In this document: positions 11,210 to 23,891 of the stretch, piece after piece
How the letters are laid out: the number at the start of each line of letters is the position of its first letter
Position numbering within the stretch: the first letter of the stretch is position 1
DNA from: Trichoplusia ni
Lineage: Eukaryota; Arthropoda; Insecta; Lepidoptera; Noctuidae
NCBI RefSeq assembly: GCF_003590095.1
Contig: NC_039486.1
Location: 4,214,336 to 4,278,335 of the forward strand
Length of the DNA stretch: 64,000 nucleotides
Reading direction: 5' to 3'
Made by a program: the position numbers and the translations under genes
The notes under the pieces: model-generated
What the model was told of the DNA's origin: nothing
What the model saw: only the letters and a program-made list of their open reading frames with translations
Database searches by the model: none

Positions 11210-14200
11210 ATTACTGCAAACCTGCCTTAGTCTTGGTTAAGATATTACCAGCCAAATAAAATCGAAGTTAGGCTTGTAGTTTTAAGAAATAAATAACCAA
11301 AGAGCTAAATAATGCATTTGTCTCCGCCGCAGTCAAAATCCAATCGCAATTAATAATTCATGCAAAAACGAAAATTCCAGATTTCTTTTTCTTTTGTTAA
11401 AAATAAAAACAAATGAATGTCGGAGTCGATCCTATGCATAGTATCGATAGCAGCTTTTTATAAATTCATTTAAACGTCTTTGGCGACACGTGCGCTGCAC
11501 TGAACACTTTACTCTATACCCAAGAGAGGCGAGAATCGAAATCCATAGATCGCAACGACAGACGTTTCTACCACGTGTTGAAAGGTCTTAGATAATATAA
11601 TATAAAAGCTTTCAAGAGAATAGCGCTTCACGGCGTGTCTGAAGTATCAATTCAGCTTGTAAGACTACCTCTAGCATGTTCCAGACCTCTGATGGCTGTA
11701 TTGGAAAATTGCAACGGCACGATCGCACCGAGCGAAATCTCAAAGGAGTTGATTTTTATTAAAACTTTATAAAAGAGATACTTGATCATGCACGTACCGC
11801 TTCCATTACACATTATGTTATCACTGTTAATAACAATACTGTTTGTGAGAAAACTTAAATTGAGAATCTTCAACAACTTTCAGCTGTGAAGCGAAAAGGG
11901 CGGTATCGTTAAACACAAAAGATGTTTTCCGAACCGGTGGCTCGGTCCGGGGAATCGAAAGAATGCGTACCGACTGCCTTGTGATATTTTATCACGGATA
12001 GAAAGGAACTTAGAGATTCCACTGTTTGTTTGAACAAACGAGCTACAAATACGTTACGGAAATGCAAACTCGGTTTTATTATACCTACGTAAACAATTCA
12101 AAGGGATACCGAGCTTTGTAGGTAAAGACGCAATAGTTACATTCACTAAATAAATCCGTGAATCCTTGGATTCATTCGTGCCTTGAAATGCTCAAAGGGA
12201 TGTCTGTAGGTAAATGCCGTGCTACGTAATGCGTTCAAGCTTTGTATTTGCCCGGCTGCACTTTTTCTAAAGTGGTCTATAAACAATATTTGTTCTGTAT
12301 GTTATGTGCATACGGTAGGGAAGCCGGCGGGTGTATTTGCATATTGGCATCGCAAGCTGTCTTAATTTTGGCGTAATGTGTGGCGGTGCCGGGGGTCGAG
12401 ATTGCGCCGCGTTGGGGTGTGTCGCCCACATGTTGCTGTTACAATGCAATTTATTGTTTCAATCTGTGTACACGTTGAAATTAGAATGACATGAATATTA
12501 GATGCGTACAAATGTAACCATATTTTAGATGGAAAATGGAAATTATTTGCCACGAGAAATTAATACAAACGCAATTCAAACTAGGAGCGTCTGCTATATG
12601 GTGGAACTTTAGCAATCAGTGTAGCAATTTAGTCTTTGCGAGTTGGGTCGGCTTCTATGTCCCTTTATGAATGATGGAATAAAATTGACAATAGCCGCGA
12701 TGGACTGGTCCTAGTACCGATCTAGCTGACACAATAGGCGCACTGAGAGCAATGTCCGATTTCACCCTTTGTATCCAACGTCACTCGTACTAATAGAGTT
12801 AGATTTTTCTCTTTGCGTTCCTATAAAACACTGAAAGCGTTTTATGATGAAAATTCTATTTAAAGGAGCGGGATTGTTCGCATAAGTGTCCTCGAGAGGC
12901 CAAAACACGGGCGACTTAGATGCAATAAAAATACCGACGGAGGGTCAATCAGGTTAAGTGTTTTGTCCGGCGGCTTGCGTCTACCGAAATAATATATTTT
13001 ATAAGAGATTTGTATTTTTGGATGGAGAAATAGTTGGGATGTGTGCGTGGAGAATTCGAGAGCTGGTATTCGACATGCGTCAAACATCCATACAATAAAA
13101 CTCACATTCTTCAAGCAAAAAAAGAAACTATTTACTAAGAAGTATTTTTCGATTATAGAGCATTGTTTTATGAGAAAGTTTCCTTGTAAAAAACCTCTGA
13201 AACCCAAGTGTTTTAACAAATCCATTTGGTAGACGAAACCGTTATAGTACCACATCTGCGATACAGTTTAATCTTATAGAGTAGGAGACATTTAAAGGAG
13301 GCTAACTTTCTTTATCCTCAGAAAATGTCATTTTAGATTCTCTCTCGATGACAATCAGCTTTCACCCGTTTTTTGTTATTTGAATATGTGTTTTCTGATC
13401 TTTCCTCCGTGTTTTAGATCTGGCTTGATATTTTTGTAGACTAACTTCTAAGCTATGCAACAGGTAGGGAGAGGGTTCCTTGATGTGTTCTCCGACTTAT
13501 AACTGAAAAACTTTGGATATGTTATTTCGAGAACCTAGTTGTAAGTTGGATTCAACGAATATGCTGATTTTTTGTTTTTGCAAATCGACATGAAGACAGA
13601 ATTTCCTTAATTCATTAATCCGAAAGTTCAACCATTGAGTTTTTTATGAATGAATCGAAAAATTATTTTGAAACATCGTTATGGGAAATTGCTTGGAGTG
13701 GGCGTTACTGTGTTTTTTCCGTAGATCCTTATTTGTCGTTAAGCCTCACTCAAATCGGTTCATTCGTTTTAACGATTCTGCGCCCCAGACAGTCAGACAG
13801 ACGCACAGCCAAAGGGAAATTCTGGCAGTCAACCTTATAACACACCTCCTTTTGAGTCAAAAAGCTAAGTAGTGTCTGGTTCTATATTTAGTCTTTCTTT
13901 GTCAATGGTATTTAAGTGGCAAGCTCTTTAATTAGCACAAAGTTGTCTACAATAGTCTGGAAGTTTTCATAATTTATGAAATGCCAATTTTTCCTCTTTG
14001 TAAAGCACGTCGCGTCGTAATAACGAGGAATTAAATTGAAGAGTCTTCGCTGTAAATTTTAATGGGCGTGTCTTTAAGGAAACATACAACAATGTAGCTT
14101 GGTATTCGTGATAATAGGATTATACAGGAGTTCAGACTGCTGTGAAAATGTTATTTATTTGAAATGAGACAAAAGACGTTGGTATACCGTTTAAGAAAAT

Positions 14201-15480
14201 TTACTTGATTGGAATTGATGATTACGACTTTGTTCTAAGATGTGTTTTTAAATATCATTCGATCAAGGGGAAAAGCAAAATAAAAAGCACTAAATTATAC
14301 AATCCGATAATACTTTCTTTTGCTTTAAAGCTTTGTTACGAAAAGGTCATTCGGTACCTTACGTAAGTTACTCTCCAATGGAACTAATATCGTAATTTAT
14401 TGTAACAGCAACAGTAGGAAAACTCGTAAACCGTTGCATCATTTAATAATACTTAAATTAAGCTCACGAAAGTTCCTACTACTAGAAAATAATCATACAT
14501 AGTTATACAAATTACTTAAACCTTTACAGTATCTGTACATATAAGCAAACATGAAAGTATCCGTGTACAGTGTACACATACTTGTCTGTAGACTGTCTAA
14601 ATCTCAAGTCTTCGGGGGTAGGTCTTACCCCTAATTATTTGTCGGCGTCTTACATGGATCGTCCTAAGTGCCTTTCACTACAGACTACGTCTTGAGAGAA
14701 TCAAATGTTTTATTTATAAAACCCGGATACACTTGAGTTCTAAGCACGCTGTAGACTTGTCGCAATTACCTAGACTTTAGAATTTCCTTTTGGTTCGTAC
14801 TGTGTGAATGCAGTACGATAAAATTAAGGGAATTCTCGTCTGGTGTTGAGTGTTAAGGGTAAGATGAAATCCATACTAACTAAACGTATTTTTTTTTTTT
14901 TAGAAAACGACTCCCGAGCTGTATATAACTTGCACAAGACACATCATCTATCTGTCTGTCTGTACTGTAAGTTTGCCTTCCATCATCGCCCCTATAATTG
15001 GAAACTCAGTACGGGGCGGTACTCAGTACTCACACACTGTCAATACAATAAATTTCCAGTCTTATAAAATTTAATATTATAACAGTATCACTACAAAAAG
15101 TCGCACTGTTTAACGACGGGAAGTCGCAAGTATGACGCTGCAAGTTATTATTACAAAGAGGGGGGGGGGGTGGGAGGAGAGCGCTAATTGGAAATACATG
15201 AGAATTTGCATTTTACTTTGTCTACTTGTCTACCAAACTCCCCACGGAGTATCACGTTAAGAATCCCTTTGTCGAAGTAAAGTGCACCGTGCGCTGTCTT
15301 TCAAACATCTATTAATACTAGAGCTTATATTTCATGAGTCTAGGATTTCTAGATGAAGTATGGAAAGATGTGTTCATTATTGATTGATTGTTACGTTACA
15401 TCGTCTCGGTGTTATGGAGTGGATGATAATAATATTTAAGATATGTTTATTTAAAGTATTTGATGATTTTCTTTAGAGTA
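11210..15480. other. Intergenic DNA with one retroelement tail
   Basis: No supported gene. A block at 13740-13850 (AAATCGGTTCATTCGTTTTA ACGATTCTGCGCC followed by CAGACAGTCAGACAGACGCA) resembles the end of a non-LTR element. A 131-codon frame at 12860-13255 on the minus strand is hydrophobic, AT-driven and overlapped by an open frame on the other strand; I do not accept it. Confidence 0.35.
15160..15170 (+). repeat. G11 homopolymer
   Basis: Eleven consecutive G residues followed by TGGGAGGAG. Confidence 0.9.
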
Positions 15481-15484
15481 GTTC

Positions 15485-15575
15485 TTTTGCTGATCAATCC
15501 CTGCGTATGACAAGCGTTTGTGAGTTACAAATGTCTGTCCTGTGTCTGAGTGTCTTTGTGTATGCGAAAAAATCT
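15485..15575 (+). repeat. Degenerate SINE fragment
   Basis: AATCCCTGCGTATGACAAGC GTTTGTGAGTTACAAATGTC followed by TGTGTCTGAGTGTCTTTGTGTATG. It matches the post-tRNA body of the SINE at 35721-35850 (ATTCCCGGCCAGGACAAATG TTTGTGTGATGAGC). Confidence 0.4.
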
Positions 15576-18331
15576 GATGCGTTTTATTTTAATTGATCAT
15601 TCAAATATCACGTTATAAAAAGGAGAGTTCCTGCCTCTCTCACATGCATGCTTTTCGGCATGTTTCCTCTAAACTATAATAATAATAAACGTTTATTTTC
15701 TCACTACAATATAAACACATTATATATGTACATTTTAGAGATTTTTTAAACGTAAGTATAAGTAAGTAAATCGTTGAAACTGCACTATATGTCTTAAATA
15801 ATAAATAACGAAACAAACAAAATAGCTTAAAATTTCACAACTTCGCAACCATAAAACCAACAATACTCAAATCAAATCAAATAAAATCAAAGTAAATTCA
15901 TTTCCACGTATTAAAGCTTTCAATAATGTTTGTTCGTTCGTTTATGCTCGTAACCCGCTCCCCAGAGAGTCTGGCAATCAGTACGAACACTCTCGCAGCT
16001 CGTTCGGAACCCATTAAGGATAAATTAAACCAGATCAGAAGCGCGTATGCAAATCCAAGCTGCACCTGCTAGGGAACTGTGCTCTTCAAGTGACAATGTC
16101 ATTGGGAAAAGTTAAATTGAAATTGCAACGAATTGCCTGTTAATTTGGTGTTTCTTTGATACATTTTGAGGCGAATTTGGTAAGTGCAGGAATGTTTGGA
16201 GATATGCTCTTAGTCGTGTTGCTACGAATTAAAAATTGCGGATCCTCCGCAAGCTTTGTTTTGAAGTTCAGATTTTATAGTTGATATTGTCCCACTACTT
16301 AGCAAAAAAGACAATTCTTAAAATTTTCCTAAAAACTTAACAGCGGACTCTTTCTTTTTCCTTCAATCAAGGTGAATATAATTTGTTGTACACTCTAACT
16401 CTACCAAGCGGTTTGGTAAACCAATTGCACGGACCTGGGTTCAGGGTTTGAGTGCCGTTGTATATGAGACTTGAATATTTCTGAAGCCCTCGCGTCACAA
16501 GGATTCAAATCCACAAAGAGGGCGTCGTTACAAGAAAATCAACCTTTTATTTTTTAAAGTTAGTTTTGGGAACGTCACGTTTTTCCCAAGGTTTTCCCTC
16601 TGCAGTTGACATGCTACAGACGTGTTCCTTTAATCGTGTCATACAACTTTCACTCCTTCCATTCTCATTAGCTTTTCATAAATCCTCGTCAGTTCTGAGT
16701 GCTCTTGACCGAGCCAAAGTTTTGTTTGAAATATTAATAACTGTCACTTTCTCCACTTGAATCCTCTAACGGGTTTGTCCAAAATTGTATAATATTGTTG
16801 TAACTTCGCTGTATCAAATTAATATAACGTAATTTACCGGCCAGTAATTATTTTACTGCTCTTTTCCTAAAAACGACCATTATTCGCACCATTTATAAAC
16901 TAAACATTTTTAAAAATCGTGAGTCAGACACCCAACATGTTTCCGTAACAATTTGTTATAGAAAAGAAAATGGTCACCCATCAAATCGACTCTACCAACA
17001 GTTAGTTAAATATTATTGTTGTTTTAGCAGCAACAGAAATACATCATCTGTGAAAATTTCATTACCATCACGTGGTAAAGATACGCCTGGTGACATATGG
17101 ACGGACAGTTGGCGAAACCTTAGAATAGGATTATTTTTTTTACACGTTGGATACAGAACCCCAAAAACCATTTTTCATTACACACCTTTAAGATACGATT
17201 ACCTACACAGAAATCATATTAAAATACTCACAATGCAACTTCTATATATCGTGAATGTCATCAATTTATCAACCTTTCGAATCAAATTTTCAATATGCAC
17301 ATGTTTGCTTTTCAAGCAGCTAGATATTTGAGGTCATTTATCTTACAGCAGAAACACAATACCTACTATTTATTACATACGTTAAAATAGATTAACACGT
17401 AAATAAGGGATAAGCTAATCTTTTGAAAAACCCGTTTAACCAATTAAGGTGTCTAGTAGAATTATTGAGATAACAGGTCAAATCATGTGACTTTAAATGT
17501 CATTATTTAGTGGTGATTGTTACTCGTTCAGCATTAATATTTTTCTATTAAAAACATATAAATAGTTACATATTATATAAATTACATATAAAAAGTTACG
17601 CTTGAACAGCTAGATTTAGCACTCATTCTACGCTTGTTGCTTGGTATTGCTTGTATTTCAAGCAAAAAGCAATATAACAAGAGTATGCCTCTATACCGAA
17701 TAACAAAAATTTGAATTCCATTTACCAAAAAAGGATGTACTTAAGTCACTGATGAAAGCACATAGTGCTCTTTTCGCCACTACAGCAAAGCTACAGGCAA
17801 AGCTTCATTCTCTAATAAAGCGAAGGCAAAATACGAACATACTTACCTACTAAACTTAGCGCGAAATTTCATTTCGGATAAGGGTCGAGATTAATGGTGA
17901 CCGTCATTTCACCCTTTAAAAAATAGCCTCGCAGTGCCGTACGAAATCATTGTGTCGTTAGTTCGAACACCATCACTCATGCGTATGCTAAACCGTTTTG
18001 AATCGAGATTCATATAGACATGTTGCTGAATTTCGATAAAGGATGACGTAGTGACGTTGTGACGCAGTGACGCTAATGTTTTATATAATAACTTTTGTGA
18101 TTGATATATTTAGGGAGGAAAGGATTTATTATGCTCTGATATCTTTATAAGCAGTGCGCAGTTTGTTTTTTTGTTAATGTTGAATTATTAGTCTTTAGGA
18201 TGACGCAGATAGTTTGCAAATACTTAAATAAAATTAGCAGCTAATCAATCAAAAGCTCAAGATAGGTTACAATAAGTGATTGAGAAATAAATAAGCTCTT
18301 ATCACATAATGTTGCTGTAACAGAAACATAC
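15576..18331. other. Intergenic DNA, low-level repeat remnants
   Basis: It contains AATAATAATAAACGTTTATT at about 15679 and a SINE-like stretch at 16395-16505 (GCACGGACCTGGGTTCAGGG TTTGAG). At 18030-18075 there is a short run of degenerate TGACG(T/C)(A/T)G units. No supported exon was found. Confidence 0.35.
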
Positions 18332-18487
18332 AACCGACTTCGAATAAAAATATACCGACAAACCCGTAGGAATTAAAAAAAACTTATTAAATGAAAAATA
18401 ATCAACAAAATCGGTTAATCCAGTCCCAAGTTATGAGGTAACAAACAAAATAGACACAGGAATTGATAACCTTTTTGAAGTCGTTTA
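18332..18487. mobile_element. Short element bounded by ACCGACTTC / GAAGTCG inverted ends
   Basis: AACCGACTTCGAATAAAAA at the left and CTTTTTGAAGTCGTTT at the right are inverted copies. The interior contains AATCGGTTAATCCAGTCCCAAGTTATGAGGTAAC. 'AAACCGACTTCAAA' termini are very common in moth genomes as short non-autonomous repeats. Confidence 0.55.
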
Positions 18488-18684
18488 AAAATATAGAAAA
18501 CCTCAGTACTAACTGATCTTTCGATATTATTACTTCATGTAAAAATAAGCATCATAATTTTACACAGTCTGAACCATTAAAATAAAAACCATTTGTAAAA
18601 GCTTCATTCAAGCTTCCAAAAACGAATACCTCGAAAATTAAAAAGAAAAATTGCTATAATTAAGCAAGGTATGGTACGCTTCAC

Positions 18685-18801
18685 CTGAACTCTCCAGAAA
18701 GGTAGAAATAAGAAGGAAAGGTTCAAAGATATTAATATCAATCGTCCGAACAAAACGCCGGCAATTAATACTAAAACTCCAATTAGTCTTGTGGCATTCA
18801 T
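18685..18801 (-). CDS. Possible first coding exon with signal-peptide-like start
   Basis: A 39-codon frame begins MNATRLIGVLVLIAGVLFGR, a typical hydrophobic signal or membrane segment. It reaches a CAG|GTGAAG donor in phase 0. No downstream exon was identified and the protein is unknown. In AT-rich DNA, hydrophobic frames arise by chance, so this is weak. Confidence 0.15.
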
Positions 18802-19249
18802 CTGACTGTAGAAGTGAAGTCAATGGCGTATTACGTAAATTGCAATTCGTTGCTCTTGTATAAGAAGTTGCAATACACAACTAAGTCGCAAATAAAATCT
18901 CTCACATGAACAAAGGTTATTTTGCGCTTAGAATAGTTTGATAATACAATCTGTGAAAAATACTAATTATTTCTGTAATTGTGCCAAAATCATCGTCATC
19001 GACATTGCTATCGTACGTCGTTAAAAAATGGTGATTAAAAATTATGTTTGAAAACAAAGACAAAAATCGAAGACATCTCAAAATTAATGCACAAAAAACG
19101 ACAAATTAATTGGTAAAAATTGAGCGATCCATTTTGCATCGTAACGATAGCTATCAGTTGCGGTCGCCGCGTACTTAATAAGTGAATGGGGTAATCTATC
19201 AAGTCACCGCTTGCCCCGGCCAGACTCCGGAGACCACCCGCTATTCATA

Positions 19250-19459
19250 ATGCATGGCTCTTCACACGATACCCACCGCAACTATATTAAATTCACTCTA
19301 AACGCCAAAACGCTACACCTAGAGTCAGACAAACATTTCACGATTGCTAAGTTACATTATATGGCTATTATGTACGGAGAAGGTGAATGTGTAATGAGTT
19401 TTCAATTATGTTTCTTGTGGACTTTATTGATTTTTTATTCGATGAGCATTTCTTTGTGA
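19250..19459 (+). CDS. Small open frame (69 codons), unidentified
   Basis: The frame begins MHGSSHDTHRNYIKFTLNAK and ends with a hydrophobic stretch before TGA. An arthropod initiator-like TCAGTTGCGG at about 19154 and a CpG-richer leader precede it. An internal GAAG|GTGAAT could be a splice donor. No domain is recognised. It may be a small gene, the first exon of one, or chance. Confidence 0.18.
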   Translation: MHGSSHDTHRNYIKFTLNAKTLHLESDKHFTIAKLHYMAIMYGEGECVMSFQLCFLWTLLIFYSMSISL

Positions 19460-19677
19460 TTCTTTTTTTTAATTGTATAAATATATTTCATTGTATTTAT
19501 TGTTCGGTAAGACAGTTATTTTGTAAGTCGTTAAATGTTTCGTATGAAATCTAAATACGGGTAAAACACTTTCTGTTCAGATTTGAATACACTACTTATT
19601 TAAAAATTAATTATAGGTAAACATTCGACTGCACTGAATGGCACTGCACTATGCTTAATTAAATTCGATCGACACGC

Positions 19678-19714
19678 AGAACAAGCATTTTTGCGACTCA
19701 AAAATACTTGTTCT
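19678..19714. repeat. Imperfect inverted repeat (16-bp arms, one mismatch)
   Basis: AGAACAAGCATTTTTG at 19678-19693 pairs with CAAAAATACTTGTTCT at 19699-19714 around a 5-nt loop (CGACT), 15 of 16 paired. No gene context explains it. Confidence 0.7.
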
Positions 19715-21230
19715 GAATCTTGTACCAAACTCTCTCACAACGACTTAATTCTTTAGTGCATGAATCGTGTTTTCCTAATTTAAAATTAAATACAATCACA
19801 ATATCTAAATTCGTTGACTAAATTGATTACATTACATACGCCTAAAACAACAAGCTCAAATCCATATCCTTTCCTATATACCAATATAACTTCAACACAA
19901 AAACAGAGGGAGGAACAATAGCTAATATAATTAGTATCTAAACATTTAATAGCATTACAGAATTAGGCACGCGTGAATGGTTCACAATTTGGGCAGTGGC
20001 GCGGCCGCATTGCGCTCTCGAGATACGATTTACGTAGCTTATAATAAAACAATATTAATTATTATTATATCAATCGACGCTCCATTGCGTCCTTTGTCGG
20101 GAAAGCGCTCAGTGTTTAATAACAGAGGAATGCGTGCATTAAACCTCCGGCATCCCCGCACTTTTGTTTAAATAATAAATTGGATTTCTATAAACGATGC
20201 AGACAAGAATTCGAAGCGAAGAATCGCTTGCGATTATTAAATATTTTTATATGAGCGTGTTCGTTAATATCCAGTTATGAAGCTTGTTTTGTTCACTTTT
20301 ATTCTTTGGTTAACTGTATTCGGTTTTCGTAAGCTCATTTTCATTTAATTTTTGATTACTTGTCTACAAAATTTTCAGATAAAAAGCTTTTTGTTTTTTA
20401 CAAATTTCGTTAGCTTCGCATAATAGGTTAAGACCGGCAAATGAAATTGCTATAAAAAATCAATTTGTTTCCCCTTCAATAGTAAGCGCGGGCGGGCCCG
20501 AATCAGTTTGTTAATGAATTCAAATTTATTCGTTGATCGGGCGCGTCTCGGTGCTAACGTATTTAAAAAGTGATTAGACGTTAAATTGACACAATATGAA
20601 CTTTTTGTGTCAGCGACGGCGCGTAATCAGAATCGAGATTATTCAATTTCCAAACATTCAGTGCGACTGCAAATTGATTAAACTCCATGATTCTATTTAC
20701 ATTTTAATATCGAATATTTATTTCTTCTAAAATTAACTGCTTTACTAGAAAGTAACCTGCCAGTGGCGTAAAGACATGGAGTTGCGTTATTTACAATGAG
20801 AATTGAGATTAAATTTACATTGTTGCTTTTACGGTGCGGGCTGAGCACGTCTGTTATGGTAAGGTATTCATGAAAGCAAATGTTTAGTCCCGGGGGCGAG
20901 CTACGTAACACGGAGCACTTGGCGGAATCATTCGTGTGCGCTCTAACTTATGATAATTATATTTGGAATAATCCGCCCAAAGCAATGGGTGCAGGAAGCC
21001 AACTTGGCTTATTCATGAACACATATTCTTGATCGTAATACCCACAGCTTTGGCTTAGTAAAAACGACTAGTTAAAATATGATCTTAGCAATTTGCATCC
21101 AAGATTTTTAAGAAAGGGTCGACGTTCTCGTACTTAAAATAAAAACTTTTTGGTGCTGTTGCGGCATAAAAATAAATTTAATGTTAACGAAATGTAACCG
21201 TCAATAAAATATTATAAAAATTGCACATAA
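19715..21230. other. Intergenic DNA with a CpG-richer patch
   Basis: The stretch 19975-20165 is GC-richer (GGGCAGTGGCGCGGCCGCAT and CGACGCTCCATTGCGTCC). The stretch 20480-20545 contains GCGCGGGCGGGCCCG. No exon with paired splice sites was found and no repeat family is recognised. Confidence 0.3.
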
Positions 21231-21545
21231 AACTCTTCGAGTTGTTTTTCATAAAACTAAACTAATCTTTACTCTAAATCTACGAACATACTAATAATCA
21301 TCATGCTTAAAACCTGAAAAACATAATAAAAACATAACTCTTCGAGTTTTGTCTCGTAAAACTAAATTAATCTTGACTTCTTAACCTGCACATACTCATA
21401 ATCATGCTTAAAACCTTAAAAGACGTAATAAATACCTTAAAAGTAATAAAAAAACTCTTCGACTTGTGTTACATAACCTAAATTAATCTTGACTTCTAAA
21501 ACACCGAACATACTAATATGAAGCTTAAAAACATAAAACCCATAA
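21231..21545. repeat. Three-copy degenerate minisatellite (period about 105-117 bp)
   Basis: AACTCTTCGA occurs at 21231 and 21336, and AACTCTTCGAC at 21453. Each is followed in order by CATAAAACTAAA-TTAATCTT, a GACTTCT block, an ACATACT-AAT block and a GCTTAAAA block. The units diverge by many substitutions, so it is an old tandem repeat. It lies about 430 bases downstream of the CFAP100-like stop codon. Confidence 0.75.
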
Positions 21546-21749
21546 GGGGCAAACAAAACTTTTACGCTACTTTATTTAATAGATATAATTATCCCTAAGT
21601 ATTAGGTAAGCTATCATTTAAAAGGTGCCAGCCCTAAATAAAAGGTAGTGGACTACTAAAATCGCAATAGAATCGGAAATCAACAAGACTTGCTTATCAA
21701 TAGTAGTCTTCTTCATCGACTATTAAAAAAACAAACGTGTTTGTAGTTT

Positions 21750-21935
21750 AACTCCTTCAAAACAGCTTGACCGATTCTCATGACATATTGAGTTTGAGAA
21801 TCAATCCGACAACGTCATGTTTCATCCCTCTAGAGTACTCTAGACTAATCCTAACGTTTTTTTTATTCATACATAATGTTTGTTCTTCACCAGATATCAC
21901 CTAAAAATGTATATGGCAAACAAACGTTTGCTGGG
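21750..21935 (-). repeat. RTE-like retrotransposon tail
   Basis: The reverse complement reads CCTGACCCAGCAAACGTTTG TTTGCC at its start and GAATCGGTCAAGCTGTTTTG AAGGAG further on, matching the 'TAGCTGACCCAG' family (7263-7535, 61138-61300). Its start lies about 35 bases beyond the stop codon of the CFAP100-like gene, so the element probably contributes to that gene's 3' UTR or polyadenylation region. Confidence 0.65.
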
Positions 21936-21970
21936 TCAGGTAATTAAAAAATAATATAATTCTTTGTTGA

Positions 21971-23891
21971 CTACTTCCTAGTCTTGGTATTCTTACGCTT
22001 CGGTGGCTCAAAACTTTTGTAGAGAGACTTGCATAAAGTACGGTACTCCTTCAATAGACGTTCCGCATCGCTTGCTTTTCTCATCACACGTATGTCTTCA
22101 CTGAATATTTGACGCTGTGCCTCTTTGACCACTTCTAAATTCAAATCATCCATTTTAGTACAAAGATCGTAATACCACCCCTCTAAGTCCTGAGTCAGTG
22201 ATTCCATGGTGTCTTTGGGGTCCACCATGACACCAATAACGCGAGTATGGACGTACTGCAAACAATTAAACAACTTTTTTGTTTCGTAAGACGCAACAAG
22301 TCGCTGGAATTGGTTTTCTACCAGCTTTTCAAAAGTAGACTTGCAGTCTTCTTTCCGTTCTTCTGAAAATTTAATTTTGTCTGTCAGCATCTCGATAATT
22401 CCTTGTATATCAGCACACTCAGCATTAATGTATTCAGTATACTGTTTTTTATATTTATTTACTCTTGCAAAGTATGTTGAAAAATAAGTTTCAATCTCCA
22501 TATAGTTTAAACACTGGCTGCTTATTTCTTCTAGTATGGTGGATAGTTCACTTGGTTTTTTAAAGTATAGTTCGGGTGGCAGAGTTGCCAGAGCGAGGGC
22601 ACTCTTTTTGTAATCTGAAACAGATTCTACTTGTTCGACTTCTAAAGACAAATAAAATTTGGAACACAATTCATTGCCTTGTTTACAGATATCTTCATAT
22701 TGCTCTCGCCACCAGTCAGGGGAAACGGTATTTAGAAATCTCTTATACCGCATGAGGTTTTCATATGTTGCGACAGTACTAGAAACCCCGTTCTTCAGTT
22801 TGTGAAATTCGAAACTGATGGCTTCCAGCTGCTCTGTCATGGCTTCTAGTTCTTGATACTTCTGTTCAGCTAAATGTTGCATATATTTTGCCTCCTTGTA
22901 GCTTTCTGCAGCAAAAGTGACAAAATTTGCTTCAGCGTCTTGGAAGGCAGCTTCTATTGCTTCATATTGCTCTTGTTCTAATATCATTCTTGCATCTATT
23001 TGAATAAGTTCATCTTTCAAATAAGCGCAGTCGGCGCGGAACATCAAGATCTTTCGAAGGTGTTTCATAAAAACTTTTATGTCATAGTGTGATCTTATAG
23101 GTCTGCCTTCTACTATTTTAAAAAATTCGGGATCAACGTCACACACTGTAAAGGGTTCATCCATAATAAATGGAGTTTTTTTCTGCTTCCTCGGTGGTAG
23201 ACATTTTGTGGTAACTCTTAAGCGCTCTGGCACTGCATACGGGTTGCGATAGGGATCATCTTTTAATTCTTTGTCTCGAGTCTTGAACGACTTTTTTTTT
23301 GTGTAATCATATTTTATATTTAATGTTTTTGTTTCTTTTACCTCGTTGCAAGGTTTGTCGTCAGCTAGTTTTAACTGTTTATTATTGACTGCTCGTCTTT
23401 TGAGGATTTCTTTTGGTGTGGGTGCCTTATACCTGAAATAGTAAATGATATGTCATTCAAACACATCATCATATAATATTAAAAGATTTATAGTGACCCT
23501 GGACCGTTTGTCATACTTCATGTGATAGAATTGTATAGTAGCAGTTTGAACTCACAAGAAAAAGGAGCGAGCAAGAGCTCATTTTGAATAAATAATTTTA
23601 TAAGACAAATAATATTGAGTCAATAAATAAAAAATGTGATGATCTTCCAGAATATCCTTCCAAACAACGGACAACAGACGTGACGATGCAGATCGATATT
23701 TGATGGAAACAATGATGTTATAGACGCATTTCATGAGTTAAAAATTGTGTACCTATTTAATTTAGTATACAGTGTGTACCAACATCGTGGTCATTTGACC
23801 AAAACAATGAGAAATTTGAAAGATCCAAAGAAGATTTTTTGTAAATCCGCGCATAAGTTGGTATAAAGTAAATCAATACTTACTTTTTCAT
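21971..23891 (-). CDS. CFAP100: CFAP100/CCDC37-like DUF4200 coiled-coil flagellar protein
   Basis: The large exon 21971-23432 is open from a TATTTCAG acceptor to TAG. I place the start in a tiny first exon, 23884-23891 (ATG AAA AA, then the donor GTAAGTATT); its two spare bases complete the first split codon exactly, giving 489 residues. The N-terminal 100 residues are basic and contain DDPYRNPYAVPERL, comparable to the 'NPF..P' region of CFAP100. Residues about 129-244 form a long coiled coil of DUF4200 type, ending MRYKRFLNTVSPDWWREQ, which resembles the 'YK.FL..LSP..W' end of that domain in CFAP100. More helices follow, and the tail is very basic (PPKRKNTKTRK). CFAP100 is known as a subunit of the modifier-of-inner-arms complex on axonemal doublets. 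In insects it would be expected in sperm flagella and chordotonal cilia. CFAP73/CCDC42-type relatives share DUF4200 and are the main alternative. The first exon is the least certain part. Confidence 0.68.

Noticed and set aside
12860..13255. 131-codon minus-strand open frame
   Set aside because: Hydrophobic, AT-driven composition, overlapped by a 63-codon open frame on the opposite strand, no splice or domain support.
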